Source of the DNA: an uncultured Spirochaetota bacterium
GTDB taxonomy: Bacteria > Spirochaetota > UBA4802 > UBA5368
Direction: 5' to 3'
Length of the DNA stretch: 8,967 nt
NCBI GenBank assembly: GCA_937864375.1
Contig: CALMJO010000166.1
Coordinates: forward strand, 1 to 8,967
Shown: in pieces, positions 1 to 6,041 of the stretch
Numbering within the stretch: position 1 is the stretch's first letter
How the letters are laid out: each line of letters starts with the position of its first letter
Made by a program: the position numbers and the translations under genes
Notes under the pieces: model-generated
What the model saw: only the letters and a program-made list of their open reading frames with translations
Databases searched by the model: none
Told to the model about the DNA's origin: nothing

Positions 1-526
1 GGCGGTTCCCGGCCTTGTCGAAGGGATGAAAGACCGAATCCGCCGTCCCGTCGAATTCCAGCGGCAGGACGCCAAATTTCTCGCAGAGCGACAGGTTGAA
101 CGCGGGCGTCGCCTTGAGCCATCGGCCCTCCAGGAAGAACTCGCTTAATCCGTGGAAGACGAAGAGGTCCGTGCGCATGAGCTCCCTGAGCTGCTTCGTC
201 ACCAGGTGGTTCCGCACGATCGCGAAGCGCAGGCGCGCCGGAACGCCGGCGGCGCGGGACGCTGCGGCCAGGAGTATGGCCTTCTGCACGCAGTAGCCGT
301 TCCCCTGCGCGAGCACGAAGCTCGCCCGGTAGGTCCCGGGATCGTGCGAGAGGGCGTAGGGGTTATAGCGCACGCCGTCGCGCACCGCGTAGTAGAGGCG
401 CACCGCCTTCGCGGTGTCGTCCCCTGCGCCCGCTACGGTCTTCTCCGCGAACGCGGCTATCGAGGGATTGTTCCTGTCAATATAAAAGGTTTCGTCAAGG
501 AACTCGTTCATTTCGTTGACCGCCAT
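1..526 (-). CDS. Transglutaminase-like cysteine-protease-fold protein, C-terminus cut off by the window edge
   Basis: The minus strand reads openly from an ATG at 526 to the left edge, giving 175 residues with no stop. Residues 77-90 (GYCVQKAILLAAAS) match the nucleophile helix of the transglutaminase-like superfamily, with Cys79 as the likely nucleophile. Residues 105-110 (RNHLVT) and H125 followed by a G-x-W stretch (residues 125-136) fit the His region. The usual Asp after that Trp is replaced by the run KATPAF (138-143), so the third catalytic residue is unclear. The family includes proteases, cyclases and deglycases, so the substrate cannot be stated. There is no signal peptide, so it is probably cytoplasmic. 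No strong Shine-Dalgarno precedes the ATG; an in-frame ATG at 511 is an alternative start. It is divergent from the MCP gene. The family call is firm, the exact reaction unknown. Confidence 0.85.
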   Translation of the reverse strand, partial: MAVNEMNEFLDETFYIDRNNPSIAAFAEKTVAGAGDDTAKAVRLYYAVRDGVRYNPYALSHDPGTYRASFVLAQGNGYCVQKAILLAAASRAAGVPARLRFAIVRNHLVTKQLRELMRTDLFVFHGLSEFFLEGRWLKATPAFNLSLCEKFGVLPLEFDGTADSVFHPFDKAGNR

Positions 527-544
527 TCAATCAATAAAATATGT

Positions 545-574
545 TTGCACATTTTATGGAGGCATGCCTATACT
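545..574 (+). promoter_or_regulatory. Candidate sigma70-type promoter for the MCP gene, with an internal palindrome
   Basis: TTGCAC (545-550) and TATACT (569-574, five of six consensus bases) are 18 bp apart. A start near 581 leaves a short leader with a strong Shine-Dalgarno, GGGAGGG at 593-599, ahead of the ATG at 605. The spacer contains the perfect 10-bp palindrome AGGCATGCCT (560-569), a plausible repressor or activator site shared with the opposing promoter. The promoter call rests on motif matching only. Confidence 0.45.
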
Positions 575-578
575 GCAA
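551..578 (-). promoter_or_regulatory. Candidate promoter for the transglutaminase-like gene
   Basis: On the minus strand TTGCAG (578-573) and TAAAAT (556-551, five of six consensus bases) are separated by 16 bp. A start site near 544 would leave a leader of roughly 18 nt before the ATG at 526. The -35 is weak (three of six). The site interlocks with the promoter of the opposite gene. Confidence 0.4.
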
Positions 579-604
579 GCCTTAAACCCGCCGGGAGGGC
601 ACCC

Positions 605-2179
605 ATGCTGGACGAGTTTCGCAAGCGTTTTCTCGCCGCGTACTCCGACGCCAATTACCTGCACAAGGCGCGCGCGCGGCTACTGTTCTCGTTCGAGATC
701 ATCTTCATACCGCTGCTCGCCCTTCTCCATATAGCCCTGGGGATCTTTTCCTTAGAAGGGCTGCTCCGCGCGGTCAGGGTCACCCCGGCCTTCTTCGTCG
801 TGATGGTCGTGAGCTTCGTCATTCTCCGGAAGGGGCGCTACGCCCTCGCGGCGAACGTCTTCGTGGGGGGCTGCACCCTGGGCATCATCGCGGGGCTCAT
901 CAGCTACGCCTTCCGCGCGCCGCACCTCTCGTTCAACTCCTTCATCCACTTCGTCTACGCGGCCTACGCGTTCGGCGTGGTCTTCTCGGGGCGGCGCATG
1001 CTCACGGGCGTCTACGCCGCCCTCATCGTCGCGACCGTCCTCACCTTTCTCATCGGGAAGCCCAGGGCCGACGCGGTCTACCACGAACAGATCACCCTCT
1101 CGTTCATCGACTCCATGGTGTCTCAGACGCTCATCTTCGTCCTGGGCCTCTTTACGCTCAGGATATTCCAGCGCGCCGCGCAGGTCGCGAACCTCGAGCG
1201 CGTCAAGAGCGACGCGGAGACCGAATTCATCAAGCAGGTGCTCCAGGAGCGCACCGCGAGCATCAGGGGATCCACCGAGGGCATCACCCACGGGCTTTCC
1301 GGCTTCACCGACAACACCCATGGCCAGGCCGCGGCCATCGAGCAGGTGTCCGCCTCCATCGAGGAGATCAACGCCGGCATGGACAGCGTGAGCGCGAGCG
1401 CAAACGACCAGAACGCGAGCCTCGCATCGCTTGCATCGGCCATGGACGGCCTCTCCGGCCTCATCGCGGAGATGGGCGCGCGCATGAAGGAAACGCTCGC
1501 CGTCATCGAGCAGGTATCCGGGAAGGCCAAGTCCGGGGAAAAGTCATTGACGGTAATGAACGAGAGCATGGGGAAAATCAGCGCGAGCTCCGGAGAGATG
1601 ACCGGCATCATCCAGATTATCAACGACATCTCGGACCGCATCAACCTGCTTTCGCTCAACGCCGCCATCGAGGCCGCGCGCGCGGGGGACACGGGGCGGG
1701 GCTTCGCCGTCGTCGCCGACGAGATCTCCAAGCTCGCCGACCAGACGGCCATGAGCATCAAGGAGATCGACCGGCTCATCCGCACCAACGAGGCGGAGAT
1801 CACAGGCGGCACGGAGAGCGTCGCCGCCGCGGTGCGGACCATCAACGCGATCATCGCCGACGTGGACGCGGTCGCCGTCCAGCAGGCCGCCATGGCGGAG
1901 TACATGAAGCGCCAGATCGACTCCGGCGCCACGGTGAACGCGAGCGCCGAGCTCGTGCGCAAAAAGTCGCAGGAGATCGCCATGGCCATGAACGAGCAGA
2001 AGAACGCCATGGGAGAGATCTCGCGCACGCTGTCGAGCATCAACGAGCTCTCGCAGCTGAACTCCATGCGCATCGAGGAGATGTCCGGCTCGTCCAGGGG
2101 CCTCCTGGGAATGGTGGACGACCTCAACCGCGAGATCGCGGATCACGAGGCCGGGGACATGAGGACGCACGAGGACTAG
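605..2179 (+). CDS. Methyl-accepting chemotaxis protein with a multi-pass membrane sensor
   Basis: This 524-residue receptor would pass a stimulus to the CheA/CheW array at the inner membrane. Hydrophobic segments at about 28-50, 59-75, 80-102, 112-128, 132-151 and 164-188 suggest six membrane helices with short loops and no large periplasmic sensor. The signalling tip is clear: residues 343-371 carry SDRINLLSLNAAIEAARAG and GRGFAVVADE, the hallmark of the MCP hairpin. About 156 residues precede and 162 follow the tip, so the hairpin is symmetric, with roughly 22 heptads per arm. I see no HAMP domain and no C-terminal CheR-binding pentapeptide. The open frame continues upstream to 152, but that part is antisense to the transglutaminase-like gene. 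The ATG at 605 has GGGAGGG at 593-599 and puts the first helix near the N-terminus. No che genes are adjacent. Confidence 0.95.
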   Translation: MLDEFRKRFLAAYSDANYLHKARARLLFSFEIIFIPLLALLHIALGIFSLEGLLRAVRVTPAFFVVMVVSFVILRKGRYALAANVFVGGCTLGIIAGLISYAFRAPHLSFNSFIHFVYAAYAFGVVFSGRRMLTGVYAALIVATVLTFLIGKPRADAVYHEQITLSFIDSMVSQTLIFVLGLFTLRIFQRAAQVANLERVKSDAETEFIKQVLQERTASIRGSTEGITHGLSGFTDNTHGQAAAIEQVSASIEEINAGMDSVSASANDQNASLASLASAMDGLSGLIAEMGARMKETLAVIEQVSGKAKSGEKSLTVMNESMGKISASSGEMTGIIQIINDISDRINLLSLNAAIEAARAGDTGRGFAVVADEISKLADQTAMSIKEIDRLIRTNEAEITGGTESVAAAVRTINAIIADVDAVAVQQAAMAEYMKRQIDSGATVNASAELVRKKSQEIAMAMNEQKNAMGEISRTLSSINELSQLNSMRIEEMSGSSRGLLGMVDDLNREIADHEAGDMRTHED

Positions 2180-2742
2180 CCCGCGCTCTCCCCGCGCAGC
2201 TTCTTCCCCGCGCTCCAGCAGTCCGCGAAGGCCTCGCCCAGCCGCCAGTATTTACGCTGGAACATGTCGAAGAGCATGGGCCTCACCGCCGCGAGGTCTA
2301 TCTTCCCGTTCCTGAGCACGCTCTCGTCCGCGAAGGTGTTCTCCACTTTCCCCACGAAGACCTCGTGCGATTCATAGTCCAGCACGTCCAGGAGCGCGCA
2401 CTCCATCGAAACCGGCGCCGCTGCGATCATGGGAGCGGTCCGGAGCGGGCCATACTCCACCTCGAAGAGCGTCGACTTGTCCACCTTCCGGCCGGACACG
2501 ATCCCCGCATAGTCGGTCTCCACGACGAGCTCGTCCGGCATGATGTTGATGCTGAAGGTGCGCTGCTCCGCTATGCCGCGATTGGTGAAGTGCGACTTGC
2601 CCAGCCCCAGGGCTACCGTGTCGTGCCTGAAGATGCCCACGTGCGCGACGGTGATGAAGTTGGCCCTGCCCTCCACGATGGCGCCCGCGAGCACCACGGG
2701 CATGGGATAGAGCGCGTTGACCGGTCCAATGTTTTTTTTCAT
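2176..2742 (-). CDS. Flavin reductase-like FMN-binding split-barrel protein
   Basis: The 188-residue product resembles the flavin reductase/flavoredoxin-like family, small cytoplasmic proteins with an FMN-binding split beta-barrel that move electrons between NAD(P)H, flavins or other partners. Visible family features are the N-terminal LYPMPVVLAGA (11-21) and NFITVAHVG (28-36), the KSHFTNRGI stretch (49-57), FSINI (63-67), the SGRKVDKS segment (83-90), and a C-terminal KYWRLGE (164-170). Cys115 in SMECAL is a possible redox residue, though this is only inference. The frame is open upstream to 2865, but the ATG at 2742 has a GGAGG Shine-Dalgarno (complement of 2747-2751) and starts exactly at the conserved N-terminus. 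The first codons contain a run of eight A. Its stop overlaps the MCP stop in a shared CTAG at 2176-2179. Physiological partner unknown. Confidence 0.88.
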   Translation of the reverse strand: MKKNIGPVNALYPMPVVLAGAIVEGRANFITVAHVGIFRHDTVALGLGKSHFTNRGIAEQRTFSINIMPDELVVETDYAGIVSGRKVDKSTLFEVEYGPLRTAPMIAAAPVSMECALLDVLDYESHEVFVGKVENTFADESVLRNGKIDLAAVRPMLFDMFQRKYWRLGEAFADCWSAGKKLRGESAG

Positions 2743-2948
2743 GATGCCTCCACGAGTGTGCTGATTCCGGCGTCGGTACAGTATGGCACGGCGCGCGGCT
2801 GCCGGGGAGCATAATTTTTTCCAGAGTGTGATTTTCGGAAAGGGGGGGGGCCGATCTGCTTTCACGTTTTCCAGGCGCCTTCCGGCAGCTCATGCGCGGT
2901 GAATTTTTGCTTGCGGGGGCCCTCCCCGCGCGCTACCCTGCCCCGGCC
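2743..2948. other. Divergent intergenic region with a G9 tract
   Basis: This 206-bp gap separates two divergent genes and must hold both promoters. An uninterrupted run of nine G lies at 2842-2850, 100 bp from the flavin reductase start and 99 bp from the transglycosylase start. Longer open frames cross the gap on both strands, but they lack family similarity and are extensions upstream of better starts. Confidence 0.6.
2911..2939 (+). promoter_or_regulatory. Weak candidate promoter for the lytic transglycosylase
   Basis: TTGCGG (2911-2916) and TACCCT (2934-2939) are 17 bp apart. Both boxes match the consensus poorly (three and three of six). If real, the transcript would begin about 3 nt before the ATG at 2949, which would agree with the absence of a Shine-Dalgarno there. 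Confidence 0.2.
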
Positions 2949-3563
2949 ATGAAAAAGACGCTGGTACTTTTCCACGCGCTCGTCCTCGCGGCAATGCTCG
3001 TCGCGGACGCGCACGCCCAGGTGAAGCGCGACGTGGGCCGCGACGGCACCATGCATTTCTCCAATCCCTCGGAGCCGGAGCGGCGCGCCGTTTCCTTCAC
3101 GAGCCGCTACGACGGGCTCATCGAGCGCCTCGCCCGCGAGCACGGCGTGGACCCGGACCTCGTGAAGTGCGTCGTGAAGGTGGAGTCGGACTTCAACCCG
3201 GACGCGGTCTCATCCGCCGGGGCCATGGGCCTCATGCAGCTCATGCCGGAGACCGCGGGGATGTACGGCCTTACCGACGCCTTCAATCCCGCGCAGAACC
3301 TGTCCGCGGGAATCCGCCATCTTAAATACCTGCTGGACGCGCTGAACGGCGACGTGACGCTCGCCCTCGCCGCCTACCACGCGGGGCTGGGCCGCGTACA
3401 GCGAAGCGGCTACGCCGTGCCGCCCATCCAGTCCACGATCGACTACGTAACGCTCGTGACGCGCCACTACTATCGCGAAGCGCCCGCGGACCTGGGCGAA
3501 AAGATCACGAAACTCTACACGCGCATCCGCGAAGACGGCACGATCGAGATTTTCGGGAGATAG
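2949..3563 (+). CDS. Secreted SLT-family lytic transglycosylase
   Basis: The 204-residue enzyme should cleave the MurNAc-GlcNAc bond of peptidoglycan in the periplasm. It opens with a signal peptide (residues 1-23, cut after AHA). A short segment DGTMHFSN (32-39), like a DUF4124 motif, precedes the catalytic domain at about 54-175. The proposed catalytic Glu79 lies in KVESDFNP. The next signatures are SSAGAMGLMQLMPETA (88-103), NLSAGIRHLKYLL (117-129) and LALAAYHAGLGRV (138-150), the usual Slt70-like series. The common AYNAG motif reads AYHAG here, with His144 for Asn. The C-terminus ends in another DGTIEIF. Open frame continues upstream to 2892, but the ATG at 2949 starts the signal peptide. 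No Shine-Dalgarno is visible at either start. It lies 83 bp before the lipoprotein gene, which appears to have its own promoter. Confidence 0.93.
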   Translation: MKKTLVLFHALVLAAMLVADAHAQVKRDVGRDGTMHFSNPSEPERRAVSFTSRYDGLIERLAREHGVDPDLVKCVVKVESDFNPDAVSSAGAMGLMQLMPETAGMYGLTDAFNPAQNLSAGIRHLKYLLDALNGDVTLALAAYHAGLGRVQRSGYAVPPIQSTIDYVTLVTRHYYREAPADLGEKITKLYTRIREDGTIEIFGR

Positions 3564-3580
3564 GCGGGCGCGTAAATATC

Positions 3581-3610
3581 TTGACGCCGCAGCCGCCCCG
3601 CGGGTAGATT
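3581..3610 (+). promoter_or_regulatory. Candidate sigma70-type promoter for the lipoprotein gene
   Basis: TTGACG (3581-3586, five of six) and TAGATT (3605-3610, four of six) are spaced by 18 bp. A start near 3617 would fall just before the perfect 8-bp palindrome AAACGTTT (3621-3628), a possible operator. A GGAGG Shine-Dalgarno follows at 3637-3641. Confidence 0.55.
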
Positions 3611-3646
3611 CGCCCGGTTGAAACGTTTGCACCACTGGAGGAATCC

Positions 3647-4378
3647 ATGCGTACCGCCACAGCACTCGTCATGACCCTGGCCCTCGTCCTGGGAGTCGCC
3701 TGCTCGGGAGACAAGGGCTCTTCGAGCGACACGCCCATCGCGCGCAAGTACGCGCGCTACACCGCGCCCGTCTACCGGGACAAGGAATTCACGCAGTGGC
3801 TCACCGCGCTCGAGAAGGCGGAAGCGGTGGACCTCCTCGCCGAAGAAAAATACACCACGCAGGGGAAGCAGTCCAAGGCCCTCTCGAAGATACGCCTGTC
3901 CGACGACAAGACGGGCTACACCGAGTCCGCCCACCTCGCCGACGGCGTCGTCGTCTTCACCGCCGACGACGTGAAGACCTACCAGCGCCCCAATGCCGCT
4001 GCGCCGCTCGGCACCCCTGCCGCAAAGGGAAGCCTGGGCTTCATCACCGAGGAGAAGGCCGACTGGGTGAAGGTCTTCACCTGGCGCGCGGGCGACAAGT
4101 GGGGAAGCGAGCAGTGGGTGAAGGAAGGCTACAGCGCGAACGAGTCCCTCGTGCGCGACGCGCGCGAGTACGAAAAGGCCCTCGCGCTCCTGGCCGACGC
4201 GAAAAAATCGTCCCGGGACAAGGCGCGGGAAACGCTCGCGGAGCTCGCCGCGGGGGATTCGGTGATCGCGGCGCTCGCGAAGAAGAAGCTTGAAAAGCTT
4301 ACCGGGGATGATGACGCGCGGGAGAAATCGCGCGAGGACGGCGGGAAGGCGCAGGACGCGCCCGCGGCGAAGAAGTGA
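3647..4378 (+). CDS. Predicted lipoprotein with two SH3-like segments
   Basis: The 243-residue product starts with a lipoprotein-type signal: a charged start, a hydrophobic run 5-18 and Cys19 in LGVAC. The -3 Gly departs from the strict L-A-G-C lipobox but relaxed boxes are usual in spirochaetes. After a Ser/Gly/Asp linker come two segments that look like bacterial SH3-type barrels: about 41-105 (starting PVYRDKEF) and about 110-170 (TYQRPNAAAPLGTP, then WVKVFTWRAGDKWGSEQWV). The tail, 175-243, is a charged Lys/Ala/Glu/Asp-rich helix with an unstructured end, likely periplasmic. SH3-like repeats in lipoproteins often bind the cell wall or proteins, but no ligand can be named. The start is well set by GGAGG at 3637-3641. 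It follows a peptidoglycan lytic enzyme, which fits an envelope role. The SH3 call is by eye. Confidence 0.8.
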   Translation: MRTATALVMTLALVLGVACSGDKGSSSDTPIARKYARYTAPVYRDKEFTQWLTALEKAEAVDLLAEEKYTTQGKQSKALSKIRLSDDKTGYTESAHLADGVVVFTADDVKTYQRPNAAAPLGTPAAKGSLGFITEEKADWVKVFTWRAGDKWGSEQWVKEGYSANESLVRDAREYEKALALLADAKKSSRDKARETLAELAAGDSVIAALAKKKLEKLTGDDDAREKSREDGGKAQDAPAAKK

Positions 4379-4387
4379 GCGGCCGCC

Positions 4388-5404
4388 CTAATCGACCAGC
4401 CCGTCCCGCGACTTCCTGAGCACCACGAGGCCGCGCTCGTTCAGGTCGCGCATGGCGGAGACCACCTGGTCGCGCGCGTACTGGATCTCGCTCACCCTTA
4501 AAGGCCCCATGACCTCCATCTCGTTCAGGATCTCGGTCGCGCGGTTGCGGCTCATGTTCCGTAAAAACTTGAAGCGTATCTCGTCGCCCGCGCCCTTGAG
4601 CGCGCGCGCGATCATCATGTCGTCGCCCAGCTCGTCTATGAGCAGGCGCATCTCCTGGTTGGTGAGCGTGGCCACGTTTTCGAAGGTGAAGATCCGGTCG
4701 CGAATCTCCTGCGCCACGTCGGGAATCGCGTCCTCGAAGTGGTTCATGAGACGCTTCTCGTGGTCCCCCGTCATGTAGTTCATGATGTCAACCAGCTTGC
4801 CCACGCCGCCCGGCGTCACGTAGTCGTGGCCCGCGGTCTTCACCGCCTCGTACTTCTTGCGGATGACGCGCGCGATCTCGAGGATCGCCTCGGGAGAGGT
4901 CTTGTCCATGCGGGCCATGCGCCGCGCCGCCTCCTTCGCGGTGTCGGGGGGAAGCATCTGCATGAGCTGCGCGGCCTTGGGCGCCGGCAGGTGGGCCAGG
5001 GTGACCGCGATCGTCTGGGGGTGCTCCTTCTGGATGAAGCCGGTGAGGATTTCGGAGTCGATCTCGTTCAGGAACTCGAAGCCCTTTTCCAGGTTCTGGT
5101 GCGAGAGCTTCTTTAAAATTTCGTCGGCCTTTTCGTCGCCCAGGGCGCTCACGAGCAGGTTCTTGGCCGTCGTCTCGCCGCCCACGGCCTCGAAGCGCCT
5201 TTTTTTAAGCTCCAGCAGGAACTCCCCGATCAGGTTTTCCCGCTCCTCGGCGTTGAGCTTTTCTATCTTGGAAATCTCCGCGCTTATGCGCGCGATGGAG
5301 TCGTCGTCCAGGTACTTGAGGATCTCGGAGGCCACGCCGGTCCCGAGCGCTACCAGGAGCGCGGCGGCTTTTTCCGTACCCGACATTTCGAAGAATGATT
5401 TCAT
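4388..5404 (-). CDS. fliG: Flagellar motor switch protein FliG
   Basis: FliG forms the rotor ring between the MS ring protein FliF and the C-ring protein FliM, and meets the MotA stator to make torque. The 338-residue length is normal. The N-terminal domain (1-100) opens with MSGTEKAAALLVALG, the middle domain holds EHPQ (127-130), a Gly-rich linker has GG at 199-200, and the C-terminal domain carries IFTF (238-241, the MFxF-type motif), ALKGA (268-272), FLRNMS (280-285) and GPLR (300-303). In the torque helix the acidic pair (Asp288-Asp289 in E. coli) seems to read Asn294-Glu295 here, by ungapped eye alignment. The start at 5404 is preferred over an upstream in-frame ATG at 5461 and an internal ATG at 5386. 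It has a modest GGGG ahead. No fliF, fliH or fliI lies beside it, so it may be one of several paralogues. Confidence 0.96.
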   Translation of the reverse strand: MKSFFEMSGTEKAAALLVALGTGVASEILKYLDDDSIARISAEISKIEKLNAEERENLIGEFLLELKKRRFEAVGGETTAKNLLVSALGDEKADEILKKLSHQNLEKGFEFLNEIDSEILTGFIQKEHPQTIAVTLAHLPAPKAAQLMQMLPPDTAKEAARRMARMDKTSPEAILEIARVIRKKYEAVKTAGHDYVTPGGVGKLVDIMNYMTGDHEKRLMNHFEDAIPDVAQEIRDRIFTFENVATLTNQEMRLLIDELGDDMMIARALKGAGDEIRFKFLRNMSRNRATEILNEMEVMGPLRVSEIQYARDQVVSAMRDLNERGLVVLRKSRDGLVD

Positions 5405-5468
5405 GTTACCCCGGCAAATGCCCCGGCGAGCCCGGTGACGCGTCCCGCTCACCCCGTGCACGCGGAAT

Positions 5469-5498
5469 ACCTTAGGGGAAAAATCGGTCTCCTGTCAA
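5469..5498 (-). promoter_or_regulatory. fliG: Candidate promoter for fliG
   Basis: On the minus strand a perfect TTGACA (5498-5493) is followed after 18 bp by TAAGGT (5474-5469, three of six). The leader to the ATG at 5404 would be about 58 nt. The 18-bp spacing is the same as in the candidate promoters at 545-574 and 3581-3610. The TTGACA also lies inside a 12-bp repeat (5490-5501), so it may be part of a repeat rather than a promoter. Confidence 0.4.
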
Positions 5499-5614
5499 TC
5501 CTTTTGGGCCGGCGGTACTGCGGAATTTGCTCCCCGCGGCACGGCGGCTCCATCCTCAAGGCGTTGGGGAGGGGGGCCGAATCGCTTACCGGCCGCCATC
5601 GGAACCCCGCCACG

Positions 5615-5635
5615 GTCCGCACCGGTGCCGCGGAC
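5615..5635. repeat. GC-rich nested palindrome
   Basis: GTCCGC (5615-5620) and GCGGAC (5630-5635) form a 6-bp inverted repeat around a 9-nt centre. A perfect 10-bp palindrome, GCACCGGTGC, lies at 5619-5628 and overlaps the first arm. The two could form alternative structures, or the 10-mer could be a protein site. Confidence 0.4.
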
Positions 5636-5662
5636 GGCGCCGCTGGTCGTGTAAGTTGGGCA

Positions 5663-5678
5663 TGACGGCGGGCCGTCA
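5663..5678. repeat. Compact hairpin
   Basis: TGACGG and CCGTCA pair around a CGGG loop (as a palindrome, TGACGGC/GCCGTCA, 7 bp with 2 bp between). GGG at 5658-5660 and CCC at 5679-5681 could extend it across a two-base bulge. No T tract follows on either strand, so it is not a classic intrinsic terminator. It sits where GC-rich sequence gives way to AT-rich sequence. Confidence 0.45.
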
Positions 5679-5721
5679 CCCAGAAAGAATGAAAATATGG
5701 AATACCATTCTATTAATGAAC

Positions 5722-5797
5722 CACGAATGAGATATTCGTGTCGATTTGTGTTCACTGGCGGTAATGGTGAACAATCATGCATAACAATACCTGTTAT
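5722..5797. repeat. Cluster of three short inverted repeats
   Basis: Three perfect inverted repeats follow one another: CACGAAT/ATTCGTG (5722-5728, 5734-5740, 5-nt centre), TGTTCAC/GTGAACA (5749-5755, 5767-5773, 11-nt centre), and ATAACA/TGTTAT (5781-5786, 5792-5797, 5-nt centre). The first, with flanking CCACGAATG and TTCGTGT, resembles a string I associate with intergenic repeats in many environmental genomes. The function is unknown. Confidence 0.5.
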
Positions 5798-5810
5798 CGT
5801 GCCAGAAAAG

Positions 5811-5940
5811 GAGATGGGTGGGTAGATGAGATCAGGGAGATGAAGATTTTGGCAATATCCGAAGGAACTCAAAATCATTTGCCTTTTCCCAATTCCTTTC
5901 CATCTCTTCAATCGCCGTTGCCTTTATCTCCTCATCTCCC
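5811..5940. repeat. Degenerate purine/pyrimidine-armed repeat, copy 1
   Basis: The left arm (from 5811) is rich in GAGATG-type purine motifs and the right arm (to 5940) in their CATCTC complements, around an inner 7-bp inverted repeat GATTTTG/CAAAATC (5845-5851, 5870-5876). The right arm segment CCATCTCTTCAATCGCC (5900-5916) matches 7484-7500 at 15 of 17 positions, so this and the hairpin at 7409-7509 belong to one family. This copy is more decayed. Confidence 0.55.
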
Positions 5941-6041
5941 ACGCTGTTGTCGCGAGGTATTTTCGTGTCAGGATATAGGGATTGACAGGATGCGGCGCCC
6001 GTGGAAAATTCATTTCATTCCGCCGCGAATCGGTTCGATAG

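Larger units (their letters stand above)
5490..5990. repeat. 12-bp inverted repeat bounding the island
   Basis: The string GGATTGACAGGA occurs on the plus strand at 5979-5990 and its exact complement on the plus strand at 5490-5501. The pair therefore forms a perfect 12-bp inverted repeat enclosing about 477 bp. The bases flanking the 12-mer on either side do not continue the match. The repeat could be terminal repeats of an old element, or two copies of a common short dispersed string. Confidence 0.5.

Noticed and set aside
152..604. N-terminal extension of the MCP frame upstream of 605
   Set aside because: It is antisense to the transglutaminase-like gene, rich in Arg/Val/His with no domain, and the ATG at 605 has a strong Shine-Dalgarno and a sensible first helix.
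1123..2127. 334-codon open frame on the minus strand inside the MCP gene
   Set aside because: It is a shadow of the MCP coding frame, with Met/Ser/Ala-rich composition and no family features.
3625..3632. GTTTGCAC shared between the MCP promoter (543-550) and the lipoprotein leader
   Set aside because: An 8-base match can arise by chance in 9 kb and it sits at different positions relative to the two promoters.
5663..5678. Intrinsic terminator
   Set aside because: The stem is good, but no T tract follows on either strand and it lies upstream of both divergent genes.
5722..5797. CRISPR-like array suggested by consecutive inverted repeats
   Set aside because: The three inverted repeats differ in sequence and there are no equal-length direct repeats or spacers.
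5495..5911. 138-codon minus-strand frame in the intergenic island
   Set aside because: It runs through the inverted repeats, has no ribosome site and no recognisable domain; I treat it as a chance frame.
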